A DNA stretch of 64,000 nucleotides from positions 248,001-312,000 of the forward strand of contig NZ_CP048411.1 of the NCBI RefSeq assembly GCF_019355055.1, in the 5' to 3' direction. The position numbers were made by a program, and so were the translations under genes. This DNA comes from Pseudomonas sp. MTM4 (GTDB lineage Bacteria > Pseudomonadota > Gammaproteobacteria > Pseudomonadales > Pseudomonadaceae). Below, piece by piece: positions 28,441 to 36,946 of this stretch; the first letter of the stretch is position 1, and each line of letters opens with the position of its first letter. The notes under the pieces are model-generated. The model was not told the origin of the DNA. It saw only the letters and a list, made by a program, of their open reading frames with translations, and searched no databases.

Positions 28441-29496
28441 CTATTTGCGTTTGAGTTCTACTCGAAGTTTGTGAGTAAGATGTTGGGTTAGCAGCGAAAT
28501 ATCACTCGGGGTATTCTGTATTCCGTTCCATGGGCGACGGTCTGTTTCGGAAATGCGCCATTCCCCACTGGTCCACGCAGTGTGTGGCTTAAGGAGTTTA
28601 AGTCCTTCTATGAAACCTTCCTTGCTCGTTGAACCTTGCCGGGCGTATAACTCTTCCATTACGAATCCAAGCGCAACGAGACCTGCGCCATGCTTAAGTC
28701 TCGAATGCCGGGGCGATAAGCCATCCCACTCTGAACGAAATACCGTACGAACAGCTTGAAAAAAGTTATTGATGAGTTCGACAGAACGGGCATCAAAGTC
28801 ATCGTATTGCATGAATGACTGAATAGCTCCATCGCTTGCAGAGTTCATGACAAGCTTTTGCATCGCCGTATCACTTAGCACGCCCTGTGGGTTCGTATGC
28901 TGACGGATCTCACAGAAGAGAGCCGAACCCGGTAAGTGGTTCAGCATGTCTACTATACGCGCAGCAAACTTACGCTTGGTGAAACGCTCTGGAAGGCCGT
29001 CGACGGTAGGAAGAAGTTCATAGATGAGCGACTTCGGCAGCGGTCGAGTATTATTAATCAGAACAAACTGTTGCCTCAATTCGTTATAGTCTTTGCAAAT
29101 CAAAGCAGATGCAAATATTTGGAAATTTGCTTTATCCATTGTCGACAAAGCACTCAGGCGTTGTTGGCCATCGACAACAAAACCCGGCTTGGTTTTCGAC
29201 GCGTCTACAGTGATATCCACGACTCCGTCGCCTATGTCGATAACTTTGACATCGCCAAGGAACGCCAAAATAATCGCGTTGGGCAGCAGAGCATCATCTC
29301 GGCGCAGATAGTCACGTATATCTTGGATATGTGACGCCACCTGATGGCGCTGGAATCCTTTGAGATGACCTTGTTCGTTTCTGCCAACCCGTTCAATTTC
29401 TGAGAAAGAGAGGATGTCTTTTGGCGTAGCGGCAAACGTAAATATGTCATGGCCTTGAGCCTGAGTAGCGCGAATACCTTTGAACCTGTAGATCAT
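28441..29496 (-). CDS. dpdB: DGQHR-domain protein, DpdB/DndB family (copy A)
   Basis: 351 residues. The family motif reads FVVDGQQRLSAL near 109-120, with GFQRHQV near 46, LINNTRPLPKSLIYELLP near 152 and a C-terminal WNGIQNTPSDI. DGQHR proteins related to the phosphorothioation regulator DndB hydrolyse ATP, and DpdB is needed with DpdA to place preQ0 in DNA. It is translationally coupled to dpdA (ATGA overlap at 29493-29496), which makes it a strong DpdB candidate. It is closely similar throughout to copy C at 33.0 kb and more distantly to copy B; which is the functional orthologue of the studied DpdB is not decidable by eye. Confidence 0.85.
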   Translation of the reverse strand: MIYRFKGIRATQAQGHDIFTFAATPKDILSFSEIERVGRNEQGHLKGFQRHQVASHIQDIRDYLRRDDALLPNAIILAFLGDVKVIDIGDGVVDITVDASKTKPGFVVDGQQRLSALSTMDKANFQIFASALICKDYNELRQQFVLINNTRPLPKSLIYELLPTVDGLPERFTKRKFAARIVDMLNHLPGSALFCEIRQHTNPQGVLSDTAMQKLVMNSASDGAIQSFMQYDDFDARSVELINNFFQAVRTVFRSEWDGLSPRHSRLKHGAGLVALGFVMEELYARQGSTSKEGFIEGLKLLKPHTAWTSGEWRISETDRRPWNGIQNTPSDISLLTQHLTHKLRVELKRK

Positions 29497-30791
29497 GCTT
29501 TAGAATTTTCCAGAGTCTTCTGAAGGTGTCGATGGTAAACGCCTAGGTTGTGGAATCCCCGGCGTTTGTTTCGGTTGCTGGCGCGAAAGATGATAGTTTC
29601 TATACCGGCACTGCTACAAATCGAACATTTGCACTTTTGCCATGGCTTGTCACGAAGGGTGGGGCCGATTAGGCGGATGTTCTTGTCGATTTCTTTTTCG
29701 AGTTCTTCAGCGGTAGACACGGTATCGCTGAGTGTTAGACGGAGATAGTCAATTATGGCCGATAAGGTTGATTCGTAATCAAGAGCGCCATCGTCATAGT
29801 CACGTAATGCCTTCAACGATCTTGCTTCACGTTTCTGCAGTTCTTCAGCACTAAGGGTCCCGCGCTTTATGCCTTGCATTAAACGCGGATTCTCGATGGC
29901 CTGTGGGATTCTTATCGCAGTGTAATAAGACAGTTTTGATGTCTCGTTCTCTAGATAGTAGTTGGCTTTTGCATCCTTAAAGGCCCGAATGAGGGGAGAC
30001 GTAGAATCAAAACTGGTAATACCGTAACCTGTAAATTCATCGATTCGCTCTGCCTTGGCAAATCCCAACAAGTGAATATTGGTTTCAGGTTTTATTGCGG
30101 CTCGCAGTGCAATCAGCACTTCGTGTATCTGCTCCACTTTCAGGGGAACCAGGCCGCCAATCGCAAGGTACCGATATCCCATGTCTTCAAGTTCTTTTGC
30201 CGCTTGTGCCATGCTTTCAGGAGACCATCCTTGGACTGCACCTAATGGTTCGAAGGGCTGACCGGCTTCGTTCGTAAGCTTTAAAAACTCACGTGCGTTT
30301 TCGAGCGTGATGCTGTAGCGGTTTAGGGTGTCTTCAGTTTGGCTGGCTGCTGGTGGGTTGCTTGAGTCGCAACTGAAAATTATATGGTCAGGTGAGCATC
30401 CGTGGGTAAATCCGCTATCAGCGTAAAATTCCACTACCTCTAGTGGGCTATAGGCTGGTTTCGAATGAGTTACGTAAGCAAACGCACCACAATCACCTAA
30501 AACCATCGTGTCGTCGAACTTCTCGTCGTCTAGCCGCAAGAACTTTCGAACACCCTCTCTGAGAAAACGCTGCTGTTCAGCTGTGGAGTATCGAACCTTC
30601 GAACTGGCAACGCCTATGGCAGGTCGAACCGCACTCATTGAGACAAGTAGGCCGTCGTAGGGGATGGGTGTCATTATTTCGTGCGCGTATTGGTCGTCCC
30701 AATAACGTCTGCGCCCAGGAGCATTACGATCATTGATGAAGTCGTATCTTGGATCCACGTAATCTTGAGTGTCGGCGTACAGAAATTTCAT
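29493..30791 (-). CDS. dpdA: DpdA, DNA-guanine transglycosylase (TGT family)
   Basis: 432 residues. It is a relative of tRNA-guanine transglycosylase that acts on DNA, exchanging guanine for preQ0. Visible TGT features are VLGDCGAFAYV near 97-107 (base-recognition Asp), CSPDHIIFSCDSS near 130, GLVPLKVEQIHEVL near 224, HLLGFAKAERIDEFTGYG then SFDSTSPL near 245-275 (Asp nucleophile region), and a C-terminal zinc site CKCSIC with His about 25 residues on. ATGA overlaps on both sides place it between two DGQHR proteins. This is the hallmark gene of the Dpd system. Confidence 0.93.
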   Translation of the reverse strand: MKFLYADTQDYVDPRYDFINDRNAPGRRRYWDDQYAHEIMTPIPYDGLLVSMSAVRPAIGVASSKVRYSTAEQQRFLREGVRKFLRLDDEKFDDTMVLGDCGAFAYVTHSKPAYSPLEVVEFYADSGFTHGCSPDHIIFSCDSSNPPAASQTEDTLNRYSITLENAREFLKLTNEAGQPFEPLGAVQGWSPESMAQAAKELEDMGYRYLAIGGLVPLKVEQIHEVLIALRAAIKPETNIHLLGFAKAERIDEFTGYGITSFDSTSPLIRAFKDAKANYYLENETSKLSYYTAIRIPQAIENPRLMQGIKRGTLSAEELQKREARSLKALRDYDDGALDYESTLSAIIDYLRLTLSDTVSTAEELEKEIDKNIRLIGPTLRDKPWQKCKCSICSSAGIETIIFRASNRNKRRGFHNLGVYHRHLQKTLENSKA

Positions 30792-31915
30792 GATGCGGCG
30801 CTAGTTAAATAAAGGCGTATTAATGTGTCTTGCAGGTTTTTAATGTCTTGAGGCGTATGCTGGATTTCATTCCAAGCCTTTTTCAAAATGGGCCACTCAC
30901 CCGAAGACCATGCACAGACGGCTGCAATTTTTCGAAGCTCTGTTTCGATTTGTTCGGCGCTGTCTTTGCTTACTCCCGTTTTGGCGTAGATGCGGTCCAT
31001 CAATACTCCCATAGCGATTATGCCCGCTGAGTGCATAAGTCGCCCATCCTTGGGATCCAAACCCCAGTCCTTCGAAAAACAGGCCTTCACTGCATTCCAG
31101 AACTGAATAAGTAGATGGTACATGGCTTCAATATTAGCGGTCTCGTCGTCACCTGACTTGTATGGGTAAAGAGCGCCCAATGGGTTCGTCATGCTATTTC
31201 GGATCATTTTGACGACAGCCGTATCGGTTACTATTGCAGCATGATTGTGTTGATCGGAGGGTTGCTTGATAAGCTTGTAGAATGGTGACTTTGAATCGCG
31301 ATTAAGGAGCCCGCATAGCTCTGCCGGAGCCCTCCGAGCACTTAATTCTCTGGGGAGTAAGATCGTGCCTGTTTCGGGAAGTAGTTCGTTGATTAGGCGA
31401 GTAGGTAACGGTTTAGCTTTGTTTACCAGAATGAACTGTTCTCTCTGAGTGGTAAGGTTGTCAGAAACAAAGCCTACTACCGGAACAGGCAAGTCGGCAT
31501 TCTGTGCTTTAGCAAGTGCCAGTGAACGCTGCTGGCCATCGACGATCCACGCCGAACGTCTACCCTCATCATGTAAAGGGATACGAAGTGTGCCTGCTTG
31601 GGATAGCCCTTCATCGCCGGTTGGTTTGCTTCCGCGTGACGCAACGAACTTAACGTCTGGAGATAGCGCCAAAATGATCGCGTTGGGGAAGAGGGCATTT
31701 CCTTGGTTCAAATAGTCTACGATCCCTTTTACGTGACTGCGGATCTCAGGTCGCTGGAAACCCTTCAGGCTGCTGCTTTCGTCTCGAGAAAGACGGCTTA
31801 TATCGGCTATCCGAACCAGATCCGAACCGCGTACGAACAGAGCATAGACTTCTAGGTTGTCTCCTTGCGTAGTACGAAGAGCACGCACCACAATTTCTTG
31901 GTTCTTCTCGTTCAT
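30788..31915 (-). CDS. dpdB: DGQHR-domain protein, DpdB/DndB family (copy B)
   Basis: 375 residues from the ATG at 31915, which overlaps the dpdC stop by 4 bp; the open frame continues 45 codons upstream inside dpdC and is not used. Motifs: SLKGFQRPEI near 46, WIVDGQQRSLALAKA near 123-137, FILVNKAKPLPTRLINELLP near 162, and a C-terminal AWNEIQHTPQDI. It is longer and more diverged than copies A and C but collinear with them. Its place directly between dpdC and dpdA is the other reason to consider it DpdB. It may form a hetero-oligomer with copy A or have taken a regulatory role like DndB. Confidence 0.82.
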   Translation of the reverse strand: MNEKNQEIVVRALRTTQGDNLEVYALFVRGSDLVRIADISRLSRDESSSLKGFQRPEIRSHVKGIVDYLNQGNALFPNAIILALSPDVKFVASRGSKPTGDEGLSQAGTLRIPLHDEGRRSAWIVDGQQRSLALAKAQNADLPVPVVGFVSDNLTTQREQFILVNKAKPLPTRLINELLPETGTILLPRELSARRAPAELCGLLNRDSKSPFYKLIKQPSDQHNHAAIVTDTAVVKMIRNSMTNPLGALYPYKSGDDETANIEAMYHLLIQFWNAVKACFSKDWGLDPKDGRLMHSAGIIAMGVLMDRIYAKTGVSKDSAEQIETELRKIAAVCAWSSGEWPILKKAWNEIQHTPQDIKNLQDTLIRLYLTSAAS

Positions 31916-32850
31916 GCCTTGGTTCTCGCTGTGTATTCCGACTTCAACTCCGTCCATAGTTTTCGGAACCGAGACTGCTCGCAACTCACGCATACGTCGT
32001 CTCTCAAGTGACGGAGCAATCGGGAAGAACTGCCGTTGTGTTTTGCCCAAGCCTTGGCTAGTAAAGATTTCACTTCCTCGTCAGATGTCCGCCGGCGCGA
32101 CACCTTTGACGCGAATGAGAGCTCGCTCATGGCGACGGTCACAGCCCGACGGGCGTCCGGCAATGAGCACGTCGTCCAGCCGTGCTCTACGAAGTGGCGC
32201 AAGGCTCTCTGCGGGTAATCTGCCCGTGTCCCCGCCAGGTCTGAACCTTCTAGCCGGTCGTCATATGGCATTGCATAGGGCTTCAGATCGTCAGGCAGCC
32301 TTTCGACGCCGGGTCGAGACGTGAAAATCCTCAGCTTGTATCGGCTGCATGCATTGAGGTCCAACAGGTCGTCGCGAATAAGATCGACGTAGTTGGCGGA
32401 GAGTGCAATTAAGACCAACTCGACCGCGGGCTGCGTTGCCAGTTCGGCGATAGGGCTGCGGGAGCGAAAGCGTACGTTCAGTTGCGTCCACCAATGCGAA
32501 GGAGCAGCGCCCAGTTTTGCTAGTTTTGGTCGGATGGAGTCGTTCTCGCTGCCAACAGTCAGGTTGTATGAAGGAGACGGATATTCGCTTTCAATAAGGC
32601 CAAGTCCAGTAGATGCGAACATCAAACGCGCGTCGACAAACTGAGCCGCGCGCTTGGCATCCTGAACGCTTCGGCCTGCGTAGAGGGACGCTGCTGGTAG
32701 GGTTCCAAGGCCTTTGGCTCTGATCTGCCCAACCCATTCGTCGGTCATCTCGTCCAGAGAAGCAAACGGCTTTTGAGGCAAACACAGCGTAGCCGTGCCA
32801 GCCACTCGCTTCCTGTTGGTACAGTTAGAGATGATGATGATCGATGCCAT
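31912..32850 (-). CDS. dpdC: DpdC, proposed preQ0-to-amide (ADG) converting protein
   Basis: 312 residues, first gene of the reverse operon. DpdC in Salmonella is needed to turn preQ0 already in DNA into the 7-amido form. The N-terminal 130 residues (IIIISNCTNRKR, ASLYAGRSVQDAKRAAQFV, LMFASTGLGLIESEYPSPSYNLT) resemble YaaA/DUF6884-type proteins, which is my own comparison and not a proven relation. A Cys pair (DDVCVSCEQ) sits near residue 290. Assignment rests on the operon context and the size; no other gene here can fill this role. The upstream ribosome site is weak. Confidence 0.72.
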   Translation of the reverse strand: MASIIIISNCTNRKRVAGTATLCLPQKPFASLDEMTDEWVGQIRAKGLGTLPAASLYAGRSVQDAKRAAQFVDARLMFASTGLGLIESEYPSPSYNLTVGSENDSIRPKLAKLGAAPSHWWTQLNVRFRSRSPIAELATQPAVELVLIALSANYVDLIRDDLLDLNACSRYKLRIFTSRPGVERLPDDLKPYAMPYDDRLEGSDLAGTRADYPQRALRHFVEHGWTTCSLPDARRAVTVAMSELSFASKVSRRRTSDEEVKSLLAKAWAKHNGSSSRLLRHLRDDVCVSCEQSRFRKLWTELKSEYTARTKA

Positions 32851-33020
32851 TGGAAAACTGCGCCTGTGGCTTTTTGATGGGTTGCAGTTAATTTATAGTG
32901 TGTAATCCTACCACCTGATAACTGTCCCAGCTATTGCCTTGCGCCAACGTGAGGGTGGAGAGCAAAGCTGACCTGAGGAATGCGTTACACCCGGTGCGGT
33001 GGCGTATATGAGGGGGATCG
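32851..33020. promoter_or_regulatory. Divergent promoter region between the dpdC operon and the DGQHR-C operon
   Basis: 170 bases separate the two start codons and must drive both the seven-gene modification operon (left) and the four-gene unit (right). The rightward gene has a strong ribosome site, GAGGGGG four bases before ATG 33021, while the leftward one is weak. Shared control would link all modification genes. I could not assign promoter boxes or an operator. Confidence 0.45.
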
Positions 33021-34088
33021 ATGCGATTTTCGGCTATTCGAGCTAAGCAAAGCGCTACACACCAGGTCGTGTCTTTCGCTGCCACTGTGGAGCAGATCTT
33101 GGCCATTGCGTCGATAGATCGGGTGAGGCGAGACGCAGGAGGCGACCTGCACGGGTTTCAGCGACCGATGGTTGCCAAACATATTAGAGAGATTCGTGAC
33201 TATCTCGAGCGACCTGATGCTGTGATGCCGAATGCAGTGGTGCTCGCATTCACCGATGGCATCACCATCACAGAGGGACAAGGTCCCTACGCAGAAATCG
33301 AGATAGATGTATCCAGAGGTCCGACTGGGTTTGTTGTGGACGGCCAGCAGCGGCTGTCAGCGTTGGCTGGGTTACCGTCGGGTGACTTTCAGTTACTGGT
33401 TTCGGCGCTTATCTGTCAGCACCAGGACGAACTGCGCCAACAATTCATTTTGGTCAACAACACACGACCTTTATCAAAGTCGCTGATTTACGAATTGCTT
33501 CCAGGCGTAGACGGTCTCCCTACGCGCATGACGTCCCGCGCTCGTGCGGCACGTATTGTAGAGCTGCTGAACTTTGATGAGCGGTCGTCGCTTAGGGGAC
33601 AGATCAAACAACATACGAACCCCCTGGGTACGATCAGTGATACTGCGCTCCAGAAAATGGTAATGAATTCATTATCCGATGGATATTGCCGGTCGCTTAT
33701 CGATCAGGAGGAGGGCGAGGAAAAGTGTTTCCTCGTAATAAGCGAATTCTTCCTCGCGGTCCAACAGGTTTTCCGCAAAGCCTGGGTCGGGCATCATCCG
33801 AAGTCGTCTCGATTGGTGCACAGCGCTGGCATCATCTCTATGGGTTACGTGATGGATCAATTGTGTACAACTTCGGCGCCATTTGCTCCTCTGTTCAAAC
33901 TTGGACTTAAGAATCTCGAGGGCAAGACGCCCTGGACGGCAGGACATGGAGATTGGCCTTTCCAGAGCGGTATTAGGTCGTGGAACGGCATCCAAAATCT
34001 ACATCAAGACATACATGTGCTATCTGATTACTTGACGAAACTGGTGCGTCGTAACTCCGCCACCCGCACCGAGGCTGTTTCGCTGTGA
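33021..34088 (+). CDS. DGQHR-domain protein, DpdB/DndB family (copy C)
   Basis: 355 residues. It matches copy A from end to end: DLHGFQRPMV, VMPNAVVLAF, GFVVDGQQRLSALAGL near 107-122, FILVNNTRPLSKSLIYELLPGVDGLP near 150-175 (listed for its NNTRPL core), KQHTNPLGTISDTALQKMVMNS, and WNGIQNLHQDIHVL near the C-terminus. It lies outside the dpdA operon, divergently transcribed, and heads a unit with an unknown 144-aa gene, a second queD and an unknown larger gene. It could be an alternative DpdB, a regulator in the manner of DndB, or part of a second modification route. Confidence 0.85.
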   Translation: MRFSAIRAKQSATHQVVSFAATVEQILAIASIDRVRRDAGGDLHGFQRPMVAKHIREIRDYLERPDAVMPNAVVLAFTDGITITEGQGPYAEIEIDVSRGPTGFVVDGQQRLSALAGLPSGDFQLLVSALICQHQDELRQQFILVNNTRPLSKSLIYELLPGVDGLPTRMTSRARAARIVELLNFDERSSLRGQIKQHTNPLGTISDTALQKMVMNSLSDGYCRSLIDQEEGEEKCFLVISEFFLAVQQVFRKAWVGHHPKSSRLVHSAGIISMGYVMDQLCTTSAPFAPLFKLGLKNLEGKTPWTAGHGDWPFQSGIRSWNGIQNLHQDIHVLSDYLTKLVRRNSATRTEAVSL

Positions 34089-34112
34089 AAAACTTAACAA
34101 TGGAGAAAGTAC

Positions 34113-34547
34113 ATGGCTAATGAAGAGAGTGGTACTCCGGCACTGGCTACCGTCGAATGTGTAAGAGAGTTCTCGGCTAGCCTGTTACAAGCCGCGGATG
34201 CCTATCAACGTGCGCTACATCGAATCTCAATAGACGATTTGGCGTTCGCTGACTCTGGCTATACTGTTTTGACGGAAGTATACGGCCTCAGAAATCGGGC
34301 GTACGTGCTTCAGAATGATGCTGCAAATCACATAGTCGCTAATTTGAGTTTTACTCAACGTGACCTGATGGATCTTATTAGCCGTGCGGCCAAGGCTGTG
34401 AATGATGCAGTATCGTTGAAGAGGTTGCAGTCGATCGTACTGTCGATTGCAACGTTAACTGTGTCGCTTGGGGACGATAGGGCTAAGGTAGTTGAGTTCC
34501 TATATGAATCGTTGAGGTCGGACATCCTTGACCTCGAGGCTGAGTGA
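34113..34547 (+). CDS. Unknown helical protein in the queD2 unit
   Basis: 144 residues, no recognised family. It is predicted almost fully helical ([52 protein letters not shown]) with no catalytic motif, Cys or membrane segment. It lies 24 bases after the third DGQHR gene and one base before queD2, so co-expression is nearly certain. It does not correspond to any standard Dpd component that I know. An adaptor or regulatory subunit is possible. Confidence 0.7.
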   Translation: MANEESGTPALATVECVREFSASLLQAADAYQRALHRISIDDLAFADSGYTVLTEVYGLRNRAYVLQNDAANHIVANLSFTQRDLMDLISRAAKAVNDAVSLKRLQSIVLSIATLTVSLGDDRAKVVEFLYESLRSDILDLEAE

Positions 34548-34548
34548 C

Positions 34549-34902
34549 ATGGAGATTTATAAGGAGTTTACTTTTGAGGCTGCTCACTTTCTGCCAAATG
34601 TCCCGGCAGGGCATAAGTGTGGCCGGTTGCATGGTCATTCGTTTCGCGTAGCTATTTACATAAGTGGTCGCGTTGACCCTAATTTAGGTTGGATCAAAGA
34701 CTACGGTGAAATTAAAGAAATATTTAAGCCGTTCTTCGATCGCCTCGACCATAATTACCTTAATGAGATCGAGGGGCTCGAGAACCCTACAAGCGAAAAT
34801 ATCGCCATTTGGCTGTGGTGCAACCTAAAGCCCGTGCTGCCAGAATTGTCTCGCATCCGTATAAATGAGACCTGCACTAGTGGCTGTGAGTACCTCGGCT
34901 AG
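34549..34902 (+). CDS. queD: QueD, 6-carboxytetrahydropterin synthase (canonical, second copy)
   Basis: 117 residues from the ATG at 34549. All hallmarks are present: [18 protein letters not shown] and GRLHGHSF (three zinc histidines and the catalytic Cys at about 24), [38 protein letters not shown] and ETCTSGCEY. It should make 6-carboxy-5,6,7,8-tetrahydropterin from dihydroneopterin triphosphate, the first committed step to preQ0. It is far closer to E. coli-type QueD than the copy in the queCED operon, which lacks the Cys, and so may be the working enzyme. Confidence 0.93.
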   Translation: MEIYKEFTFEAAHFLPNVPAGHKCGRLHGHSFRVAIYISGRVDPNLGWIKDYGEIKEIFKPFFDRLDHNYLNEIEGLENPTSENIAIWLWCNLKPVLPELSRIRINETCTSGCEYLG

Positions 34903-34986
34903 CAATAACGATCGTGCTGGGAAGTGTTCATGCGTCATATGACGAATATCGTGTACAGGCTAATAAATAAATTATCGAGGTTGTGT

Positions 34987-35940
34987 ATGGGGATGGACGA
35001 TGCTACCCCTTTGTCGAAACGGTCAAACGACTTGGGCTTCTTTTGGTTCCTTGTCGATGCTCCGATGTACACCGATGATCCGTTGATTGAACGCTTTCAT
35101 GACGCCGTGATGCGACCTAGCCTCATAGCACTGACTGAATCAGAGTCAAATGGTTTTAAAAAAGCGACAGAGAAAAAGCTAGGAGTCGGCGGCAACGGGG
35201 ATGTAGACCTTCCGTTCGTAGTTAATATGGCCTTGAAAGGTAGCTTTGATTATCGGACTAACAATGGTTCTGAGAACTCAAGAATTAAGACTTCAAGCGT
35301 TCCGCGCACACCCGAGCGTTTGCTTGAAGAGGTTGTAGCGTTCTATTTGGCGCATTTCCCTCAACGAGTATTGAGGGTTGATCCCGTTCGGATGTCTGTC
35401 ACGACTGCCGCAGTTGAAACGGGAGTTGTCGCTGACTTCGCTATCCTCGACGCTACCTGTAACGATCCTGGGCCAAGGCCATTAATACTAATAGACGCGC
35501 CTCGCGGAACAAAAATTATGCCGATGGCGGGGGAGTTGCTGAATGGGGCGGTTGAGGTCTTATACGAGGATCTAGTTAGGAAGCTTTCAACCTCCGAGGA
35601 GCCGTTAAAAAGATTTAGCCGCGACATGCCGGAAGATAAGAAAGCGGAGCGCTGGAGCGAGTTGATCACCCGTTTTGATTCGCGCGTAGCTATGCAGATT
35701 GTTGAGGAGGCCGGGAGGAAACATGGCGGGGCACGGTTCGACTGGATAGATTTTAGGATGCCCTGGGGTAGCACTGGAGCACCTTCGCCATTTCATCTCC
35801 ATATCGTGCCGGCCGGACGCTACTCAATGGGTACCTTTGCCCACGCGTTTATTCAGCGAGGAGGAAGTAATGGTGTGAGGATCGTTGGTACGTTAAAGAC
35901 TGGCGGGGATATCAATGTTATGGCTATCTATGAAAGGTGA
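34987..35940 (+). CDS. Unknown protein at the end of the DGQHR-C/queD2 unit
   Basis: 317 residues from the ATG at 34987, which has GAGG six bases upstream; ATG 34930 (GGGAAG, five bases) and a GTG at 34924 are alternatives. The sequence is mixed alpha/beta. It opens DLGFFWFLVDAPMYTDDPLI, with later FHLHIVPAGRYSMGTFAHAF and a conserved-looking ILIDAPRGTKIMP. I see no nuclease, ATPase or transferase motif I can name. The coding region is A/T-richer than the restriction operon. Its context suggests a role around the 7-deazapurine system or an unrelated passenger. Confidence 0.65.
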   Translation: MGMDDATPLSKRSNDLGFFWFLVDAPMYTDDPLIERFHDAVMRPSLIALTESESNGFKKATEKKLGVGGNGDVDLPFVVNMALKGSFDYRTNNGSENSRIKTSSVPRTPERLLEEVVAFYLAHFPQRVLRVDPVRMSVTTAAVETGVVADFAILDATCNDPGPRPLILIDAPRGTKIMPMAGELLNGAVEVLYEDLVRKLSTSEEPLKRFSRDMPEDKKAERWSELITRFDSRVAMQIVEEAGRKHGGARFDWIDFRMPWGSTGAPSPFHLHIVPAGRYSMGTFAHAFIQRGGSNGVRIVGTLKTGGDINVMAIYER

Positions 35941-36131
35941 GGATCCAATAGTTCAGTAGTTTGTAATATTCGTTTGTTGGCTGTAGCGAGGTGGTATGCA
36001 TAGTTGAGCGTACTGATTTGGCTCGTATTCGCAACCATATGTTGGCTGACTCTGGTTAGCCCCTGGCTCAGGCGGTTGGCGAGATCACAGCACAATGTGG
36101 GCGCACGCTGAGCGCGCGCAAGTTTATAGGT

Positions 36132-36777
36132 CTAGAACATAACGATATGGGCGAAATGACCTAAATGGGAGACCGCTTTGCTCGATCTCCCTTGTTGGAG
36201 TCGGTCCCGCAAAACAAGCCCTTCAAACAGTCGCTTAGCTTCATCCTTCGCGCGTAGATCCGCTTCGGAGTCGATAGCAGGAATATTCAGGCCTTCGTCG
36301 CCGTCGACGTACAGCGATCCCCCATAGTCATCGTCATAATCCAGCCCGGCATACTGGCCCCCGTCATGATAGGCGCGCATGCTCGTCCTGCAGATGCCGG
36401 CAGCAGCCTCGAATGCCGCCAGGTAGGACGAGGTGTCCTTGTTGAAGTCGCCTACAGTGCGTGATTTCTGCACCCTGTCAAGCGCAGATGCAGTCGTCCC
36501 GCTTGGCCATGTACTGGTATGTTGCAAGTGGCCGCTGCGAAGAGTGCAGGCACATCTCGACGATCGCATACTCATCGTGGATGGAGTACCGATTCGTATA
36601 GTTCAGATAGTCGCCTGCCTTCTTGGTGGCAAATGCCCCTGCGCCTACGGCCAACACTATTGTCCCGATCGATCGTTTGACCCTGGCGTAACTGTGGCCG
36701 GTCAGCTGCGTCCTGCAGTGGCCGCAACTGACGCCAGCCTCCAACTTGAGGTCATTGGCTTTGAGCATTCGGGGCAT
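36132..36777 (-). pseudogene. Frameshifted hypothetical gene
   Basis: Two reverse frames look like one interrupted gene. The first (36777 down to about 36478) begins MPRMLKANDLKLEAGVSCG with a CGHC pair and a possible membrane helix (IGTIVLAVGAGAF), and stops right after DDCICA. The sequence continues without a start codon in the neighbouring frame from about 36483 (LDRVQKSRTVGDFNKD) to 36132, with protein-like composition (AYHDGGQYAGLDYDDDYG). A single-base change near 36480 would join them into about 215 residues. A sequencing error or programmed shift is possible. The family is unknown. Confidence 0.5.
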
Positions 36778-36946
36778 TTGATGAGCATTGCGATCCCTGC
36801 CTTCACCGATGGACTGACGGTGCGTTACATGCCACCTCTATCTGGCTGGCCGCAGGCTCAGGCCCTTTCCTGCGGTGCCGATGGTAAGGCATGTTGATAT
36901 CATGTGACATTTCTTCAGTAGCATGACCTGGCAAGGACGCGGATAG

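Noticed and set aside
28441..34088. DNA phosphorothioation (Dnd) system from the DndB-like genes
   Set aside because: No dndA, dndC, dndD or dndE is present; the DGQHR proteins sit with dpdA and preQ0 genes.
34549..34902. Host queuosine gene acquired by chance
   Set aside because: It sits inside an island operon with a DGQHR gene, and its neighbours on both sides are island genes, so a role in the Dpd system is more likely.
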